A DNA stretch of 46,629 nucleotides from Burkholderiales bacterium (GCA_020852555.1 JADZAQ010000253.1:1-46629), one strand, 5' to 3'. Shown: positions 7,779-16,341, counted from the stretch's first letter. Notes: generated by a model from the sequence alone, not told the origin. Made by a program: numbers and translations.

Positions 7779-8978
7779 TCACGGCATCCGCGCGACTCGG
7801 CGTCTGTGAATCTCCCGCGCAAAGGCAAAGCCCAGGACCGGCAGTGCGAGTGCCGAGATCACGAAGACCGGCACGGCGGAGGATCGATCGACGATCACCG
7901 CAGCGATGGCAACACCGAGCGACTGTCCCATGAAGAGGGCGGCCGAGAACAGCGTTACCGCTGTTCCGCGCATCGCAGGCGCCATCTCGGTGGCGTGCGT
8001 CTGCAGCGTCGTGTGCAACATGTAGAAGCCGAGACCGCCGGCGAGGCAAGCGGGCAGGGCGAGGAGCCAAGAGGGCATGACCGCGAGCAGGATGAAGTAG
8101 GCGCCCATCAATGCACCCCCCAGTCGCGCCAGCCCCGTCTCGCCGAACCGGCCCAGCAGTCGCGCGGCAATGCGGCTGTACAGCACGCCGCCGAGTCCGT
8201 AGAGCGTTAGCACGCCTGCGGCCACGCTCATCGGCAGCGCGAAGTGCTGGTGCAGGTGCGCGGGGAGGAAGGCGAGGCCACCGAACGCGAGCACGCCCTC
8301 GCAGGCACTGAAGGCGAGAACGCGACGGCACCATGGCTCGCCCAGCACCGCGCGCAGGTCCGCGACCGGTGCCGCAGTGGTGGAACGTCCATTCGATTCC
8401 ATCCTGGGTTCTTCGCCGCCGCGGAACTCGACCAGCATGAGCACGGCCGCGACGGCAAACAGCGCCGCGAGCGCGACCAAAGCGCTGCGCCAACCTATCG
8501 TCTCCGCAAGGAGTCCGCCGAGCCACTGCGCGGCGACCATGCCGAGTATGGCGGAGCCCACGAGCCGGGCCAGCGCCTCCTGGCGTTGCGCGTATCCGAC
8601 GTGGTCGCCGATCCACGCCATCGCGAGCGGTGTCACGCCGGCGGCCGCAGCGCCCGAGAGGGCTCGCAACGTGACCAGGGCGTCGAGCGAAGGCGCGAGC
8701 GCGCTCGCCATGCTGCCAAGCGCGCTTGCCGCCATCGCGCCGAGAATCACCCGAAGACTACCGATGCGATCGGCGAGAGGGCCATAGGCCAGCAAGGCCA
8801 GGCCATACGCAATCGCGAAGGCCGAGACGGTGCGCCCGGCGCTGCCGGTGGTGACTGTGAAGTCAGTTGCAAGTGCAGGCAGCAGCGGGTCGCAGACGCG
8901 TAGCGCCGCCATGGTGGCGAACGCGCCGACGCCGAGCAGCGCCAGACGTCGCCTGGTCTGGCTCGGCGCGACATTCAT
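7779..8978 (-). CDS. MFS transporter (drug/metabolite efflux or uptake type)
   Basis: A 399-residue integral membrane protein with about twelve hydrophobic segments in two halves joined by a charged loop around residues 185-205 (FRGGEEPRMESNGR). The MFS signature between helices 2 and 3 is seen as YGPLADRIGSLRVI (about 65-78). The substrate cannot be read from sequence. It lies in the same orientation as the TctC-like and oxidoreductase genes upstream, 94 bp from the former, so it may be the distal gene of that unit and move a substrate or product of the pathway. Confidence 0.85.
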   Translation of the reverse strand: MNVAPSQTRRRLALLGVGAFATMAALRVCDPLLPALATDFTVTTGSAGRTVSAFAIAYGLALLAYGPLADRIGSLRVILGAMAASALGSMASALAPSLDALVTLRALSGAAAAGVTPLAMAWIGDHVGYAQRQEALARLVGSAILGMVAAQWLGGLLAETIGWRSALVALAALFAVAAVLMLVEFRGGEEPRMESNGRSTTAAPVADLRAVLGEPWCRRVLAFSACEGVLAFGGLAFLPAHLHQHFALPMSVAAGVLTLYGLGGVLYSRIAARLLGRFGETGLARLGGALMGAYFILLAVMPSWLLALPACLAGGLGFYMLHTTLQTHATEMAPAMRGTAVTLFSAALFMGQSLGVAIAAVIVDRSSAVPVFVISALALPVLGFAFAREIHRRRVARMP

Positions 8979-9072
8979 CGGATCACCCTCTGCACGATGC
9001 GCTCAAGGGCCGCTTCGCGCTGCGTCGGTACAGCACGCGCCCTGGAGCCGGTCAGGGCGCCGCGTGCATCGG

Positions 9073-10059
9073 TCACTCCATGCGGATTTTCGCGCTATCG
9101 ACGACTTCCTTCCAGCGCTTGATCTCGGCGGCCTGGAATGCCTGGAATTCCTGCGGTGTGCTACCGATCGGCGTCGCGCCGAGCTCGGTCATGCGCTTGC
9201 GGACGTCGGGCTGCTTCAGGATCGCGGCCACCTCACTCTGCAGCTTGGCTACGATGGGCGCAGGCGTCTGCGCCGGCGCGAACAATCCGTACCAGGCGGT
9301 AGCCTCGAAGTTTGGCACACCGGCCTCGGCCACGGTCGGCACGTCGGGCAGCGCCGGGCTGCGTTTGGCGTCACCAACCGCGAGCGCACGCAGCTTGCCC
9401 TGCTGGATGTGCGCCAGGACCAGAGGCAGGTCGGCGAACATGATCGTCACGCGGCCGCCGAGGAGGTCGCTCAGCGCACCGGCGCTTCCCTTGTAGGGGA
9501 CGTGTGCCATGCTGGTCCCGGTCATGTACTTGAACAACTCGGCGGCGAGATGCTGCGATGCGCCGATGCCGCCCGAGGCGTAGTTGAACTTGCCCGGCTC
9601 GCTCTTGACCAGAGCGATCAGCTCCTTCACGGATTGCACCGGCAGCGACGGGTGGACCACCAGCACCAGCGTGACGCGCGCGACTTGCGTCACCGGCACG
9701 AAATCCTTCACCGTGTCATAGGGCATTTGGGGGTAGATCAGGCTGTTGGTGGCGTGAGTGCCGATCGAGCCCATCACCAGCGTGTAACCGTCGGGAGCGG
9801 CCTTCGCCACGAGGTCGGCGCCGATATTGCCGCCGGCCCCGGCCTTGTTCTCCACCACCGCCTGCTGGTGCAACCGCGTCGCCAGACCCTCGGCGACCAT
9901 CCGCGCCATCACGTCGGTCGATCCCCCGGGTGCGAATGGCACGATGATTCGCATCGGGTGGCTGGGGAAGTCCTGTACGGACCCTTGGGCGTTGGCGACG
10001 CTTGGGCCGAGTGCCAATGTCGATGCCACGAGGCACAGCAGAGAAAGGGTGCGAAGCAT
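9073..10059 (-). CDS. Tripartite tricarboxylate transporter substrate-binding protein (Bug/TctC family)
   Basis: A 328-residue periplasmic solute-binding protein. A clear Sec signal peptide ends at about residue 24 (PSVANA). The mature protein starts with the family pattern FPSHPMRIIVPFAPGGSTDVMAR, and VVENKAGAGGNIGADLVAKA is also diagnostic. These proteins bind carboxylates or aromatic acids. The ATG at 10059 follows an AGGAGA site; the open frame extends upstream only as an artefact. No tctA or tctB membrane components are nearby, as is common for the large Bug families of Burkholderiales. Confidence 0.93.
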   Translation of the reverse strand: MLRTLSLLCLVASTLALGPSVANAQGSVQDFPSHPMRIIVPFAPGGSTDVMARMVAEGLATRLHQQAVVENKAGAGGNIGADLVAKAAPDGYTLVMGSIGTHATNSLIYPQMPYDTVKDFVPVTQVARVTLVLVVHPSLPVQSVKELIALVKSEPGKFNYASGGIGASQHLAAELFKYMTGTSMAHVPYKGSAGALSDLLGGRVTIMFADLPLVLAHIQQGKLRALAVGDAKRSPALPDVPTVAEAGVPNFEATAWYGLFAPAQTPAPIVAKLQSEVAAILKQPDVRKRMTELGATPIGSTPQEFQAFQAAEIKRWKEVVDSAKIRME

Positions 10060-10109
10060 GATGATCGGTCTCCTGAATGGATCGTGTGCGCGTGGAATGC
10101 TCGCGGTAA

Positions 10110-11519
10110 TCAGTGGACGCCGTCGATCACCGCGCCCTGCTGCTTCAGGCGGTGCTGCAGAGTATCGACCGCGAGCTCGCGCACGTTGTCGAGGTTCTGC
10201 TCGATGCACATCGCGGCTGCGGTTCCGATTGCCTGACCCATGGCCATGCACGGCCCCATCGTGCGTGCCGTGCCCATGCCCTCGCGCGTCGCGGACAGGC
10301 AGCGACCGGCGACCATGACGTTGGGAAGGCCGCGCGGCAGGAGGCAGCCGAACGGAATGTCGTAGGAGCCGCCGTTGGCGATCGGGATGCGGATCTGCGT
10401 GGTTCCGGACTGGTGGATGTCCACATGCTGCGCGCCCTTGGCCACCGCGCTGTCGGGGAACTTGCGCCCCGAGACCACGTCGTCCCGTGTCAGCACGTAG
10501 TCGCCCATGATCCGCCGCGTTTCGCGGATGCCGACGCGTGGCGCCACCCCGGCGAACGCCGCCTGCTCGAAGCCCGGGAGCTGCCGCTTGAGGAAGCTCG
10601 CGGTTCGCCACACCTGCTCCATCAGCGTGCCGATAGTGGCACTGACCGCCGCCGTGTTGGTGCCGTCAACGTTGCCACCGACCCGCGTCGCATTGATGCA
10701 CACCTCGCGGCGCGCCTTCGATGTCGGCTGGATCATGATCAGCGCGGTGGGTGCGAGGTCGCCACGACGGATGGCATCGCCGAGGAACGGTCCCTCGCTC
10801 TTGAAGAACAGCGACGGCTCACCTTGCGCGACCAGCAGATCGACGAGTTCCTGGTCGCTGCGGGTGCCGCGGATCCAGTCGCTTTCGCCGACCGCCAGGG
10901 AGGCGACGTTCCCCTGAGCGAAACGGAGGAGGTGCGGCGTATCGACGTTGCTCATGCGGAACATGAGCGAAAGCGGCTGCAGGTCACCGGACGCGTCGCT
11001 CATCTCGAACGGCGCCCCGGCTTGCACGGCAATGTCGCCGTCACCCGAGCAATCGAGGAAATGACGCGCGTTGACCACCGTGCGGCCGCTCTTGTTGACC
11101 ACCACCAGCCCCGAAACGCGGCCGTCCGGCCCGACGACCAGGTCCTCCGCGAAGCTCGAGACCCACGCCGTGACGCCGTGGCGCTCGAGAACGCGCATGA
11201 CCGCGATCTTCATCACTTCGGGATCGACGCAGACGTAGCAGATAAGACGATAGTCATGGATCGGGCCGATGAAACCGTCCATGCTGCGGCACTCGTCGAA
11301 CAGTTCACTGGAGAAGCCGCCAACGACGTATTCGCCGCGGGCGTTGAGCACACCATCGAGCGACATGCCGCTCAGGAGTTCACCGCCCAGCATCGCACCA
11401 GCCTCGACGATCAGCGTCTTCTGGCCGTTTTTCGCTGCGGCTGCCGCTGCTGCGACCCCGGAAGCACCTCCGCCGAGCACGACCACATCGAACTGCGCCT
11501 GCCTTAGCCGTTGTGCCAT
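10110..11519 (-). CDS. FAD-dependent oxidoreductase (FAD_oxidored family)
   Basis: A 469-residue flavoprotein with an N-terminal dinucleotide-binding motif VVVLGGGASGVAAA (about 12-25), a second FAD segment FLDCSGDGDIAVQAG, and a C-terminal VMVAGRCLSATREGMGTARTM region typical of FAD_oxidored-family enzymes. The substrate is unknown. It is the first gene of the minus-strand unit with the TctC-like gene (50-bp gap) and is transcribed divergently from the iclR gene, so it is the probable target of that regulator. A catabolic role on an imported organic acid is inference. Confidence 0.88.
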   Translation of the reverse strand: MAQRLRQAQFDVVVLGGGASGVAAAAAAAKNGQKTLIVEAGAMLGGELLSGMSLDGVLNARGEYVVGGFSSELFDECRSMDGFIGPIHDYRLICYVCVDPEVMKIAVMRVLERHGVTAWVSSFAEDLVVGPDGRVSGLVVVNKSGRTVVNARHFLDCSGDGDIAVQAGAPFEMSDASGDLQPLSLMFRMSNVDTPHLLRFAQGNVASLAVGESDWIRGTRSDQELVDLLVAQGEPSLFFKSEGPFLGDAIRRGDLAPTALIMIQPTSKARREVCINATRVGGNVDGTNTAAVSATIGTLMEQVWRTASFLKRQLPGFEQAAFAGVAPRVGIRETRRIMGDYVLTRDDVVSGRKFPDSAVAKGAQHVDIHQSGTTQIRIPIANGGSYDIPFGCLLPRGLPNVMVAGRCLSATREGMGTARTMGPCMAMGQAIGTAAAMCIEQNLDNVRELAVDTLQHRLKQQGAVIDGVH

Positions 11520-11566
11520 ATCACGCCTGCTCCTGTCAGATCGCCGCCGGATGCCGGCGGCGATGA

Positions 11567-11581
11567 TTCCATAAGATGGAG
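11567..11581. promoter_or_regulatory. IclR operator candidate 1
   Basis: TTCCATAAGATGGAG is an inverted repeat with 5-bp perfect arms (TCCAT/ATGGA) around a 3-bp centre. It lies about 48 bp upstream of the oxidoreductase ATG, in the divergent promoter region, and shares its arms with the site at 11647-11661, centre-to-centre distance 80 bp. Confidence 0.6.
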
Positions 11582-11646
11582 TACCATTTGCCGGCCTTCA
11601 CTGTCGCGAAGATTGTACGAGGGACGAAAAACCCCGGTCAACATCG

Positions 11647-11661
11647 TTCCATATCATGGAA
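11647..11661. promoter_or_regulatory. IclR operator candidate 2, overlapping the iclR start codon
   Basis: TTCCATATCATGGAA is a perfect 6-bp inverted repeat with a 3-bp centre, similar in design to known IclR-family operators. The iclR ATG (11656-11658) lies inside the right arm. Binding here would be expected to give autorepression. Confidence 0.65.
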
Positions 11662-12450
11662 TCACGGATCGCACCCGTCGAGGGGGCGCAGAGCATCGAC
11701 CGCGCGGTTGCGTTGCTGCGCCATGTCGCAATGCATAACTCGGCTGGCATCACACTTGCGGAAGTTGCCCACGAAGCCGGGCTCAAGGTGCCGACTGCAC
11801 ATCGCATGCTGGGTGCACTCGCTGGACACGGCCTGGTGATGCAGCGCAAGCCGGGCAAGCGCTGGTACCTCGGCGTGCTCGCCTATGAGCTCGGCCTCGC
11901 CGCCAACTGCCACTTCGACCTTCGCGAGCTGTGCACTCCCGTGCTGGCGCGCCTCAGCCGGATCACCGGCGATACGGTGTTCCTGACCACGCGCAGTGGC
12001 ATCGATAGCGTGGTGGTCGAGCGTCGGGAGGGGAGCTACCCGATCAAGGTGCTGACCCAGCGCGTGGGGGAGCGGCGCCCGCTGGGCAGCACGGTGGCGG
12101 GTGTCGCTCTGCTGGCCGCGCTATCCGAGACGGAGATCGAGGACGCGATCCGGCGCAACCGGCCGCGCCTCACCCGCTATGGGCGGCTGTCCGAGCCGGT
12201 CCTGCGCCACATGCTCGAGCGTACGCGCGCACTCGGCTACGCCCTCAACGCGGGCGACCTCATTCCCGAGGTCACCGGCATCGGCGTAGTCGTCCCCACG
12301 CGTCTCGCCACGCCCTATGCCGCGCTCAGCGTGGTCGCCGTGAACAGTCGCTTCGACGATGCACGCCGCGACGAGGTCGCCCGGCTCCTGCATGCCGAGG
12401 CGCAGCGTCTCGGACGTGCGCTCGCCGGCCGCGACGGCCACCGCGGGTAG
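11656..12450 (+). CDS. IclR family transcriptional regulator
   Basis: A 264-residue regulator. Residues 12-75 form the winged helix-turn-helix (SIDRAVALLRHVA, then ITLAEVAHEAGLKVPTAHRMLGAL). The rest is the IclR effector-binding domain, including the LGSTVAGVALLAAL stretch. It is divergent from the oxidoreductase-TctC-MFS unit and probably controls it through the paired palindromes in the 136-bp gap. The ATG lies within one palindrome and no good Shine-Dalgarno sequence precedes it, so the transcript may be leaderless or translation may start differently. Confidence 0.92.
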   Translation: MESRIAPVEGAQSIDRAVALLRHVAMHNSAGITLAEVAHEAGLKVPTAHRMLGALAGHGLVMQRKPGKRWYLGVLAYELGLAANCHFDLRELCTPVLARLSRITGDTVFLTTRSGIDSVVVERREGSYPIKVLTQRVGERRPLGSTVAGVALLAALSETEIEDAIRRNRPRLTRYGRLSEPVLRHMLERTRALGYALNAGDLIPEVTGIGVVVPTRLATPYAALSVVAVNSRFDDARRDEVARLLHAEAQRLGRALAGRDGHRG

Positions 12451-12451
12451 T

Positions 12452-12498
12452 TTGGCGGCAAGGAGCACGTCGTCGTCGATATCGAGTGTGGTGGGCAT
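12452..12498 (-). pseudogene. 5' fragment of a vapB-like antitoxin gene
   Basis: The ATG at 12498 starts MPTTLDIDDDVLLAAK, as in the intact gene at 7324-7566, but homology stops after 47 nt at the repeat boundary. The frame then continues antisense to iclR without meaning. It is best read as a truncated duplicate left by the event that created the 79-bp direct repeats. Confidence 0.8.
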
Positions 12499-12530
12499 AT
12501 AGACGATGTCATGGCATCACGCATCAGATG
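12452..12530. repeat. 79-bp direct repeat, right copy
   Basis: Same orientation and sequence as 7520-7598, apart from two substitutions. It begins 1 bp after the iclR stop and ends 154 bp before the imuB stop. Confidence 0.95.
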
Positions 12531-12684
12531 CCCACCTCAATTTCGGAAATAACACGCGGATCGATGGGTCTTACGACGGCGATAGGAGTGCGCGGCGAGG
12601 ATCCTACATCTGCCTGAACAGGTGCACGTAGTTCTCGCCCACCGGCAGCGTCGGAGTGGAGTCGGGATGCGTGCGCCATGGTCT

Positions 12685-14157
12685 TCACGCGAAAACTCCG
12701 TGCAGGAACCAGTCGTCGCGGTCGAGGCCGCGCCGGGCATCGCGGTAGATCCACACCGTGGCCTTGCCGTCGGCGGTGTCGGCGACGAAGTAATCGCGAC
12801 GGATGTCGCCGCCGTCCCACCAGCCCGATTCGATGCGCTCCGGGCCGTCGCGCAGGATCCACGGCGTGCGTTCGAGGACGTCGCCGAGCGGCTGCGGTTC
12901 GGCGAGGAGCCACAGCGGCCGCAACGCTGGCGGCAGCGATGCGGGCGCGATCGGTAAAACGGCGTGTCCGCTCACGGTCCGCATGGCGCGTTCCGGGCGG
13001 TGCTCGGCGTGGAGCACGAGGCGCCCGATCGCCTCGTCGCCCAGCCGTGCGCGCAGACGATCGACGAGCGGAATCTCGACCCGGTCGAGATCGGCATCGG
13101 GCAGGAGCCCGAGGTTCTTGCCGGCGAACGGAGCGACCTCGTCGCTGGCAAGCATGATGGACTCGACCGGCGCCGGCAGCGCGATGCGCACGAGCCGCTC
13201 GCGCAGCACGCCGAGAAGGTGCCCTGTCGTGCGCGCCGGTGCGCCGAGCGCGAACGGCGCCACGGTCGGCGACTGACCGCGCGCACGCAGGTAGCGCTCG
13301 TGCGCAAGCGTGAGCGTGAGGCGTGTAACGCCCAGGCCGCGGGCGAGGAGCCAGTCGGCGAGATCGCGCACGAGACGCTGCACGCCAAAGCTCAGCGCTT
13401 CGACATCCTGCGCCGGGGCGGGAAGCTCGAGGCGGCCAGTGAAGCGCGGCGGCGGCACGAAAGGCGCGCGCGGATCCGGCACGCGGCCCAGGGCACGATC
13501 GATGCGCGCGACGAGATCGCCACCGAAGCGGCGGACGACGCCGTCGCGCGGCAGTGCGGTGGCCTCGCCGAACGTGGTGATCCCCGCATCGCGCAGCGTG
13601 AGATACGTGGCCTCCGGCAGGTCGACGAAGGTCAGCGGCAGTCGCGCGAGCGCCGCGGGCAGGTCGGCGGGGTCGCGCACCGGTGCAGTGTGCGCCGCGC
13701 GCGCGAGCAGCAGCGCCGCCTCGGCGGTGGGTGCGATCGCGAGCCGGCTCGTATAGCCCAATGCCGATGCGCCCGCCGTGAAACGGGCGACGAGACGCCG
13801 CAGGCCGCCGAAAAGACGCAGGCTGCCGTCGATGTCCGCCAGCACCGCGTGGGGTGGCGCGATGGAGGTCATCGGCGTGAAAGTCGATGCCCAGGTCGCG
13901 ATCTGCGCGAGGGCGTGCGCCTCGGCATCGACGTTGCGGTGGCGCAGCACGAGGTCGGGGGCGAGCGCCAGCGCGCCGGAGACGAGTTGGCCGTCGCGGA
14001 TGCCGGCGGCGCGTGCAGCGGCATTGGCGGCGACGATGCGCGGATGGTGTCCGCCACTGGCGACGGCAAACGGACGCGCGCTGTCCGCGGGGGCTAACGC
14101 GCGTGCGAAGACGTCGAGCGGCAGCGACGGAAAGAGGAGGCAGGTCCACAATGCCAT
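12685..14157 (-). CDS. imuB: ImuB, Y-family DNA polymerase-like protein
   Basis: A 490-residue Y-family polymerase homologue that serves as the hub of the ImuA-ImuB-DnaE2 translesion mutasome. It starts with LLFPSLPLDVFARAL, where active Y-family polymerases have an acidic catalytic motif. That motif is missing here, as is usual for ImuB, so the protein is presumably a non-catalytic adaptor. The palm/fingers region and little-finger-like domain follow. The C terminus carries the ImuB pattern ESGWWDGGDIRRDYFVA. It overlaps imuA by 64 nt and is the last gene of the lexA-imuA-imuB unit; dnaE2 does not follow. Confidence 0.92.
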   Translation of the reverse strand: MALWTCLLFPSLPLDVFARALAPADSARPFAVASGGHHPRIVAANAAARAAGIRDGQLVSGALALAPDLVLRHRNVDAEAHALAQIATWASTFTPMTSIAPPHAVLADIDGSLRLFGGLRRLVARFTAGASALGYTSRLAIAPTAEAALLLARAAHTAPVRDPADLPAALARLPLTFVDLPEATYLTLRDAGITTFGEATALPRDGVVRRFGGDLVARIDRALGRVPDPRAPFVPPPRFTGRLELPAPAQDVEALSFGVQRLVRDLADWLLARGLGVTRLTLTLAHERYLRARGQSPTVAPFALGAPARTTGHLLGVLRERLVRIALPAPVESIMLASDEVAPFAGKNLGLLPDADLDRVEIPLVDRLRARLGDEAIGRLVLHAEHRPERAMRTVSGHAVLPIAPASLPPALRPLWLLAEPQPLGDVLERTPWILRDGPERIESGWWDGGDIRRDYFVADTADGKATVWIYRDARRGLDRDDWFLHGVFA

Positions 14158-14816
14158 GGCGGTGAAAGGTCGCGGTTCGGGTGCGTGCGCAGCGGCATCT
14201 CGCCGTCGAGGGCGACGCGTACCGGCTGCGCGAGGGCCACACCGCGGCGCTTCAGCACGTGGATGGCGAGTTGCCCGTCCTCGCGGGTGAGGGCGAGGCG
14301 CAGCGGCGCCGTCGTGGCGCTTCCATGCTGACCGGGGCGCTGCCACAGCGCGCCCCACGTGTGCCCGTCGCGTGCCGCCACCTGCAGGCGCCGCAGGACG
14401 CGGTCGTCGTGCGTGGCGAGCCAGGCGAAGGCCGCGCCGCATTCAGGGGCGCGTAGCGCCTGCTCGAAGGCCCACAGCGCATCCTGCGGCGTCGCGCACG
14501 TCACGACGTACAGTCGCGCGAGATCGAGCCCCGCGGCAGCGAGCGCCGGTGCGTAGGGCCGGTGGGGTGGGGCGATCCATACGATGTCGCGGCGCTGTGC
14601 AGCGAGTTGCACGAGCGCGGGCAGCATCAGGCGCAGCTCGCCGATGCCCTCGCGTTCGAGCAGGATCTCGGTCAGCGCGTCCTGCGGCCAGCCGCGTCCG
14701 GGCAGCACGGCATCGAGATCGGCGAAACCCGACGGCAACGCCGCCGGCTCCGGCGCGAGATCGTTGCCGCGCCAGATCGCCGGATGCGCGAGGAGCGGAG
14801 CGAGGACGGTGGTCAT
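14094..14816 (-). CDS. imuA: ImuA, translesion synthesis-associated RecA-like protein
   Basis: A 240-residue protein of the ImuA/SulA-RecA-like group. FADLDAVLPGRGWPQDALTEILLE (about 31-54) is the typical N-terminal core, followed by GELRLMLPALVQLA and VWIAPPHRPYAPAL. It has no full Walker A motif, as expected. The last 21 residues are read in a different frame through the start of imuB and look like read-through rather than conserved sequence. It lies 140 nt downstream of lexA and is probably cotranscribed with it. Confidence 0.9.
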   Translation of the reverse strand: MTTVLAPLLAHPAIWRGNDLAPEPAALPSGFADLDAVLPGRGWPQDALTEILLEREGIGELRLMLPALVQLAAQRRDIVWIAPPHRPYAPALAAAGLDLARLYVVTCATPQDALWAFEQALRAPECGAAFAWLATHDDRVLRRLQVAARDGHTWGALWQRPGQHGSATTAPLRLALTREDGQLAIHVLKRRGVALAQPVRVALDGEMPLRTHPNRDLSPPWHCGPASSFRRCRSTSSHAR

Positions 14817-14956
14817 GAGGTGCGGTGGCGAAATCGGGTCTCCAATGGCGCCGGGAGACGATCGCGCGTCTTGCGTTGGCTTCCGCCGGCCGGCGATGAG
14901 AGCCAGCGTCGGGCGCGAATCGCTTCCGGAACGCGTCAGACAGCGGCCAGACCGCG

Positions 14957-15649
14957 CTACAACGAGCGGCTCGGACGAATGACGCCGACCGCGATGCCCT
15001 CGATGGCGAAAGCTGTTCGCACCGGATCGACGACGATCGGCGCGAACGTCGGGTTTTCCGCGATCAGCGTGATCTCGCGGCCGCGCCGCTTCAGCCGCTT
15101 GACGGTGACCTCCTCGCCCAGGCGCGCGACCACGATCTGCCCGCTGCGCGCGTCAGCGGTCTTGTGTACGACGAGGAGATCGCCGTCGAGGATCCCCACA
15201 CCTTGCATGCTGGCGCCTTTCACTCGCAGGAGGTAATCGGCGCGCGGCGTGAACAGCGCACCGTCGATGCGGTACTGCGCCTCGATGTGCTCGGCGGCGA
15301 GGATGGGGCTGCCCGCCGCCACCCGGCCGACGAGTGGCAGCGTGCCTTGCACCGGCAGCCCCGGGATGTCGCGCAGGCGCAGCCCGCGGGCAGTCCCTGG
15401 TGTGATCTCGATGGCGCCTTTCTTCGCGAGTGCCTGCAGGTGGTCCTCCGCCGAGCTCGCCGTGGAAAAGCCCAGCCCCGCGGCGATCTCCGCGCGTGTG
15501 GGCGGCATTCCGTGTACCTCCAGGTGGCTGCGGATCCAGTCGAGGATCTGCTGCTGGCGCGCGGTGAGGCGCGGCACCTCGAGGTTGTCGCTGCCGCGGC
15601 GCAGCGATGCGCGGGCAGGGACGAGGGCGGCAGGGATGCGGGGCGGCAT
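14957..15649 (-). CDS. lexA: LexA repressor (LexA2-like)
   Basis: A 230-residue SOS repressor and autoprotease. The N-terminal winged helix includes [16 protein letters not shown] and [13 protein letters not shown]. The autocleavage site is Ala112-Gly113 (VAAGSP), the catalytic serine is Ser148 ([15 protein letters not shown]) and the lysine is Lys184 (EVTVKRLK). The recognition helix reads [11 protein letters not shown] where E. coli LexA has FRSPNAAEEHL, so the operator should differ from CTGT-N8-ACAG. About 22 extra N-terminal residues precede the usual start; the ATG at 15649 has a GGAGA site and is kept. It heads the mutagenesis operon. Confidence 0.95.
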   Translation of the reverse strand: MPPRIPAALVPARASLRRGSDNLEVPRLTARQQQILDWIRSHLEVHGMPPTRAEIAAGLGFSTASSAEDHLQALAKKGAIEITPGTARGLRLRDIPGLPVQGTLPLVGRVAAGSPILAAEHIEAQYRIDGALFTPRADYLLRVKGASMQGVGILDGDLLVVHKTADARSGQIVVARLGEEVTVKRLKRRGREITLIAENPTFAPIVVDPVRTAFAIEGIAVGVIRPSRSL

Positions 15650-15692
15650 GCGCGAGGTCTCCGGTGCCTGGAACCGATAACCGTGTGTATGA

Positions 15693-15719
15693 ACGGTACC
15701 GTAATTATAAGCGGTACCG
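15693..15719. promoter_or_regulatory. Paired GGTACC palindromes, candidate LexA operators
   Basis: ACGGTACCGT (15693-15702) and CGGTACCG (15712-15719) are perfect palindromes with centres 18 bp apart, flanking the -10 box of the lexA promoter. One occupies the promoter spacer and the other covers the predicted start site, the expected geometry for an autorepressor. No CTGT-N8-ACAG SOS box was seen here. GTAC-containing sites have been described for LexA2 proteins, which supports but does not prove the assignment. Confidence 0.65.
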
Positions 15720-15731
15720 GCACGCCGTCAA
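15704..15731 (-). promoter_or_regulatory. lexA promoter
   Basis: On the minus strand TTGACG (15726-15731) and TATAAT (15704-15709) are separated by 16 bp. This is the best sigma-70 consensus match noticed in the window. Initiation would be near 15697, about 48 nt upstream of the lexA ATG. Confidence 0.8.
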
Positions 15732-15939
15732 GCTGGCTGTCAATCGGCCGGAGGGATGAGCCGATTTTCCTCGGGCCGCCATCGATTCATAATATCTGCG
15801 GCCTGCCCGAGACCTGTCACCTGCCCAGGCCCACCCACTCCGTCACCAGCCTCGGCTGCCGCAGTATGGTGGCCGTATCCCGGCGCATGCGACACTGCGC
15901 AGTAGACTCTCGCGACCATGGAGTCGAGCGGAGGGCGCG

Positions 15940-16341
15940 ATGAGTCACGAACCGGCGGTACCCGAGACCAGGGGCGTCACCGTGGAGTTGCTCGCCGTCG
16001 TCGACCTCGGCCCGGAGATCGAGGGCATGGCCGGGTGGGCGCTTCGCATGCGCAAGGTGACCCTCGCGGCTGGAGGGGTCTTCGGTCCGCTGCACGACCA
16101 CAAGGACCGGCCGGGCACCGTCTTCATCCTGCAAGGCACGATCACCGACCATCGCAACGGGATCGCCACCGACTACGGGCCGGGTGTGGGTTGGCCCGAG
16201 GACCGGGACACCTTGCACTGGCTCGAGAACCGGGGGTCGATGCCGGCGGTGGAGATCTCGGTCGACATCGTCAGGCAAGTACCGATGACGCAAGCGTCAG
16301 CGCGCACCGGCGACCGTTCGGGTGGCGTGACGCGCGCGTAG
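15940..16341 (+). CDS. Cupin domain-containing protein
   Basis: A 133-residue single-domain beta-barrel protein. GGVFGPLHDHKDRPGTVFILQGTITDH (about 45-71) matches cupin motif 1, with two histidines and a glutamate-replacing residue, and the second motif lies around DTLHWLENRG. Such proteins bind a metal or act as small-molecule sensors or isomerases; no substrate can be named. GGAGGG precedes the ATG at a 5-6 nt distance. The next gene starts within 50 bp on the same strand. Confidence 0.75.
   Translation: MSHEPAVPETRGVTVELLAVVDLGPEIEGMAGWALRMRKVTLAAGGVFGPLHDHKDRPGTVFILQGTITDHRNGIATDYGPGVGWPEDRDTLHWLENRGSMPAVEISVDIVRQVPMTQASARTGDRSGGVTRA

Noticed and set aside
12121-12498. 125-codon minus-strand frame starting like the vapB antitoxin
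   Set aside because: Only the first 47 nt are homologous; the rest is antisense to the well-supported iclR gene.
7520-12530. Reading the 79-bp repeats as ends of an insertion sequence or composite transposon
   Set aside because: They are direct, not inverted at their ends, carry antitoxin coding sequence, and no transposase lies between them.
12531-12684. Possible remnant gene between imuB and the vapB fragment (a frame ends in LPVGENYVHLFRQM before a TAG)
   Set aside because: Too short and not recognised as any family, including the end of dnaE2; treated as intergenic.
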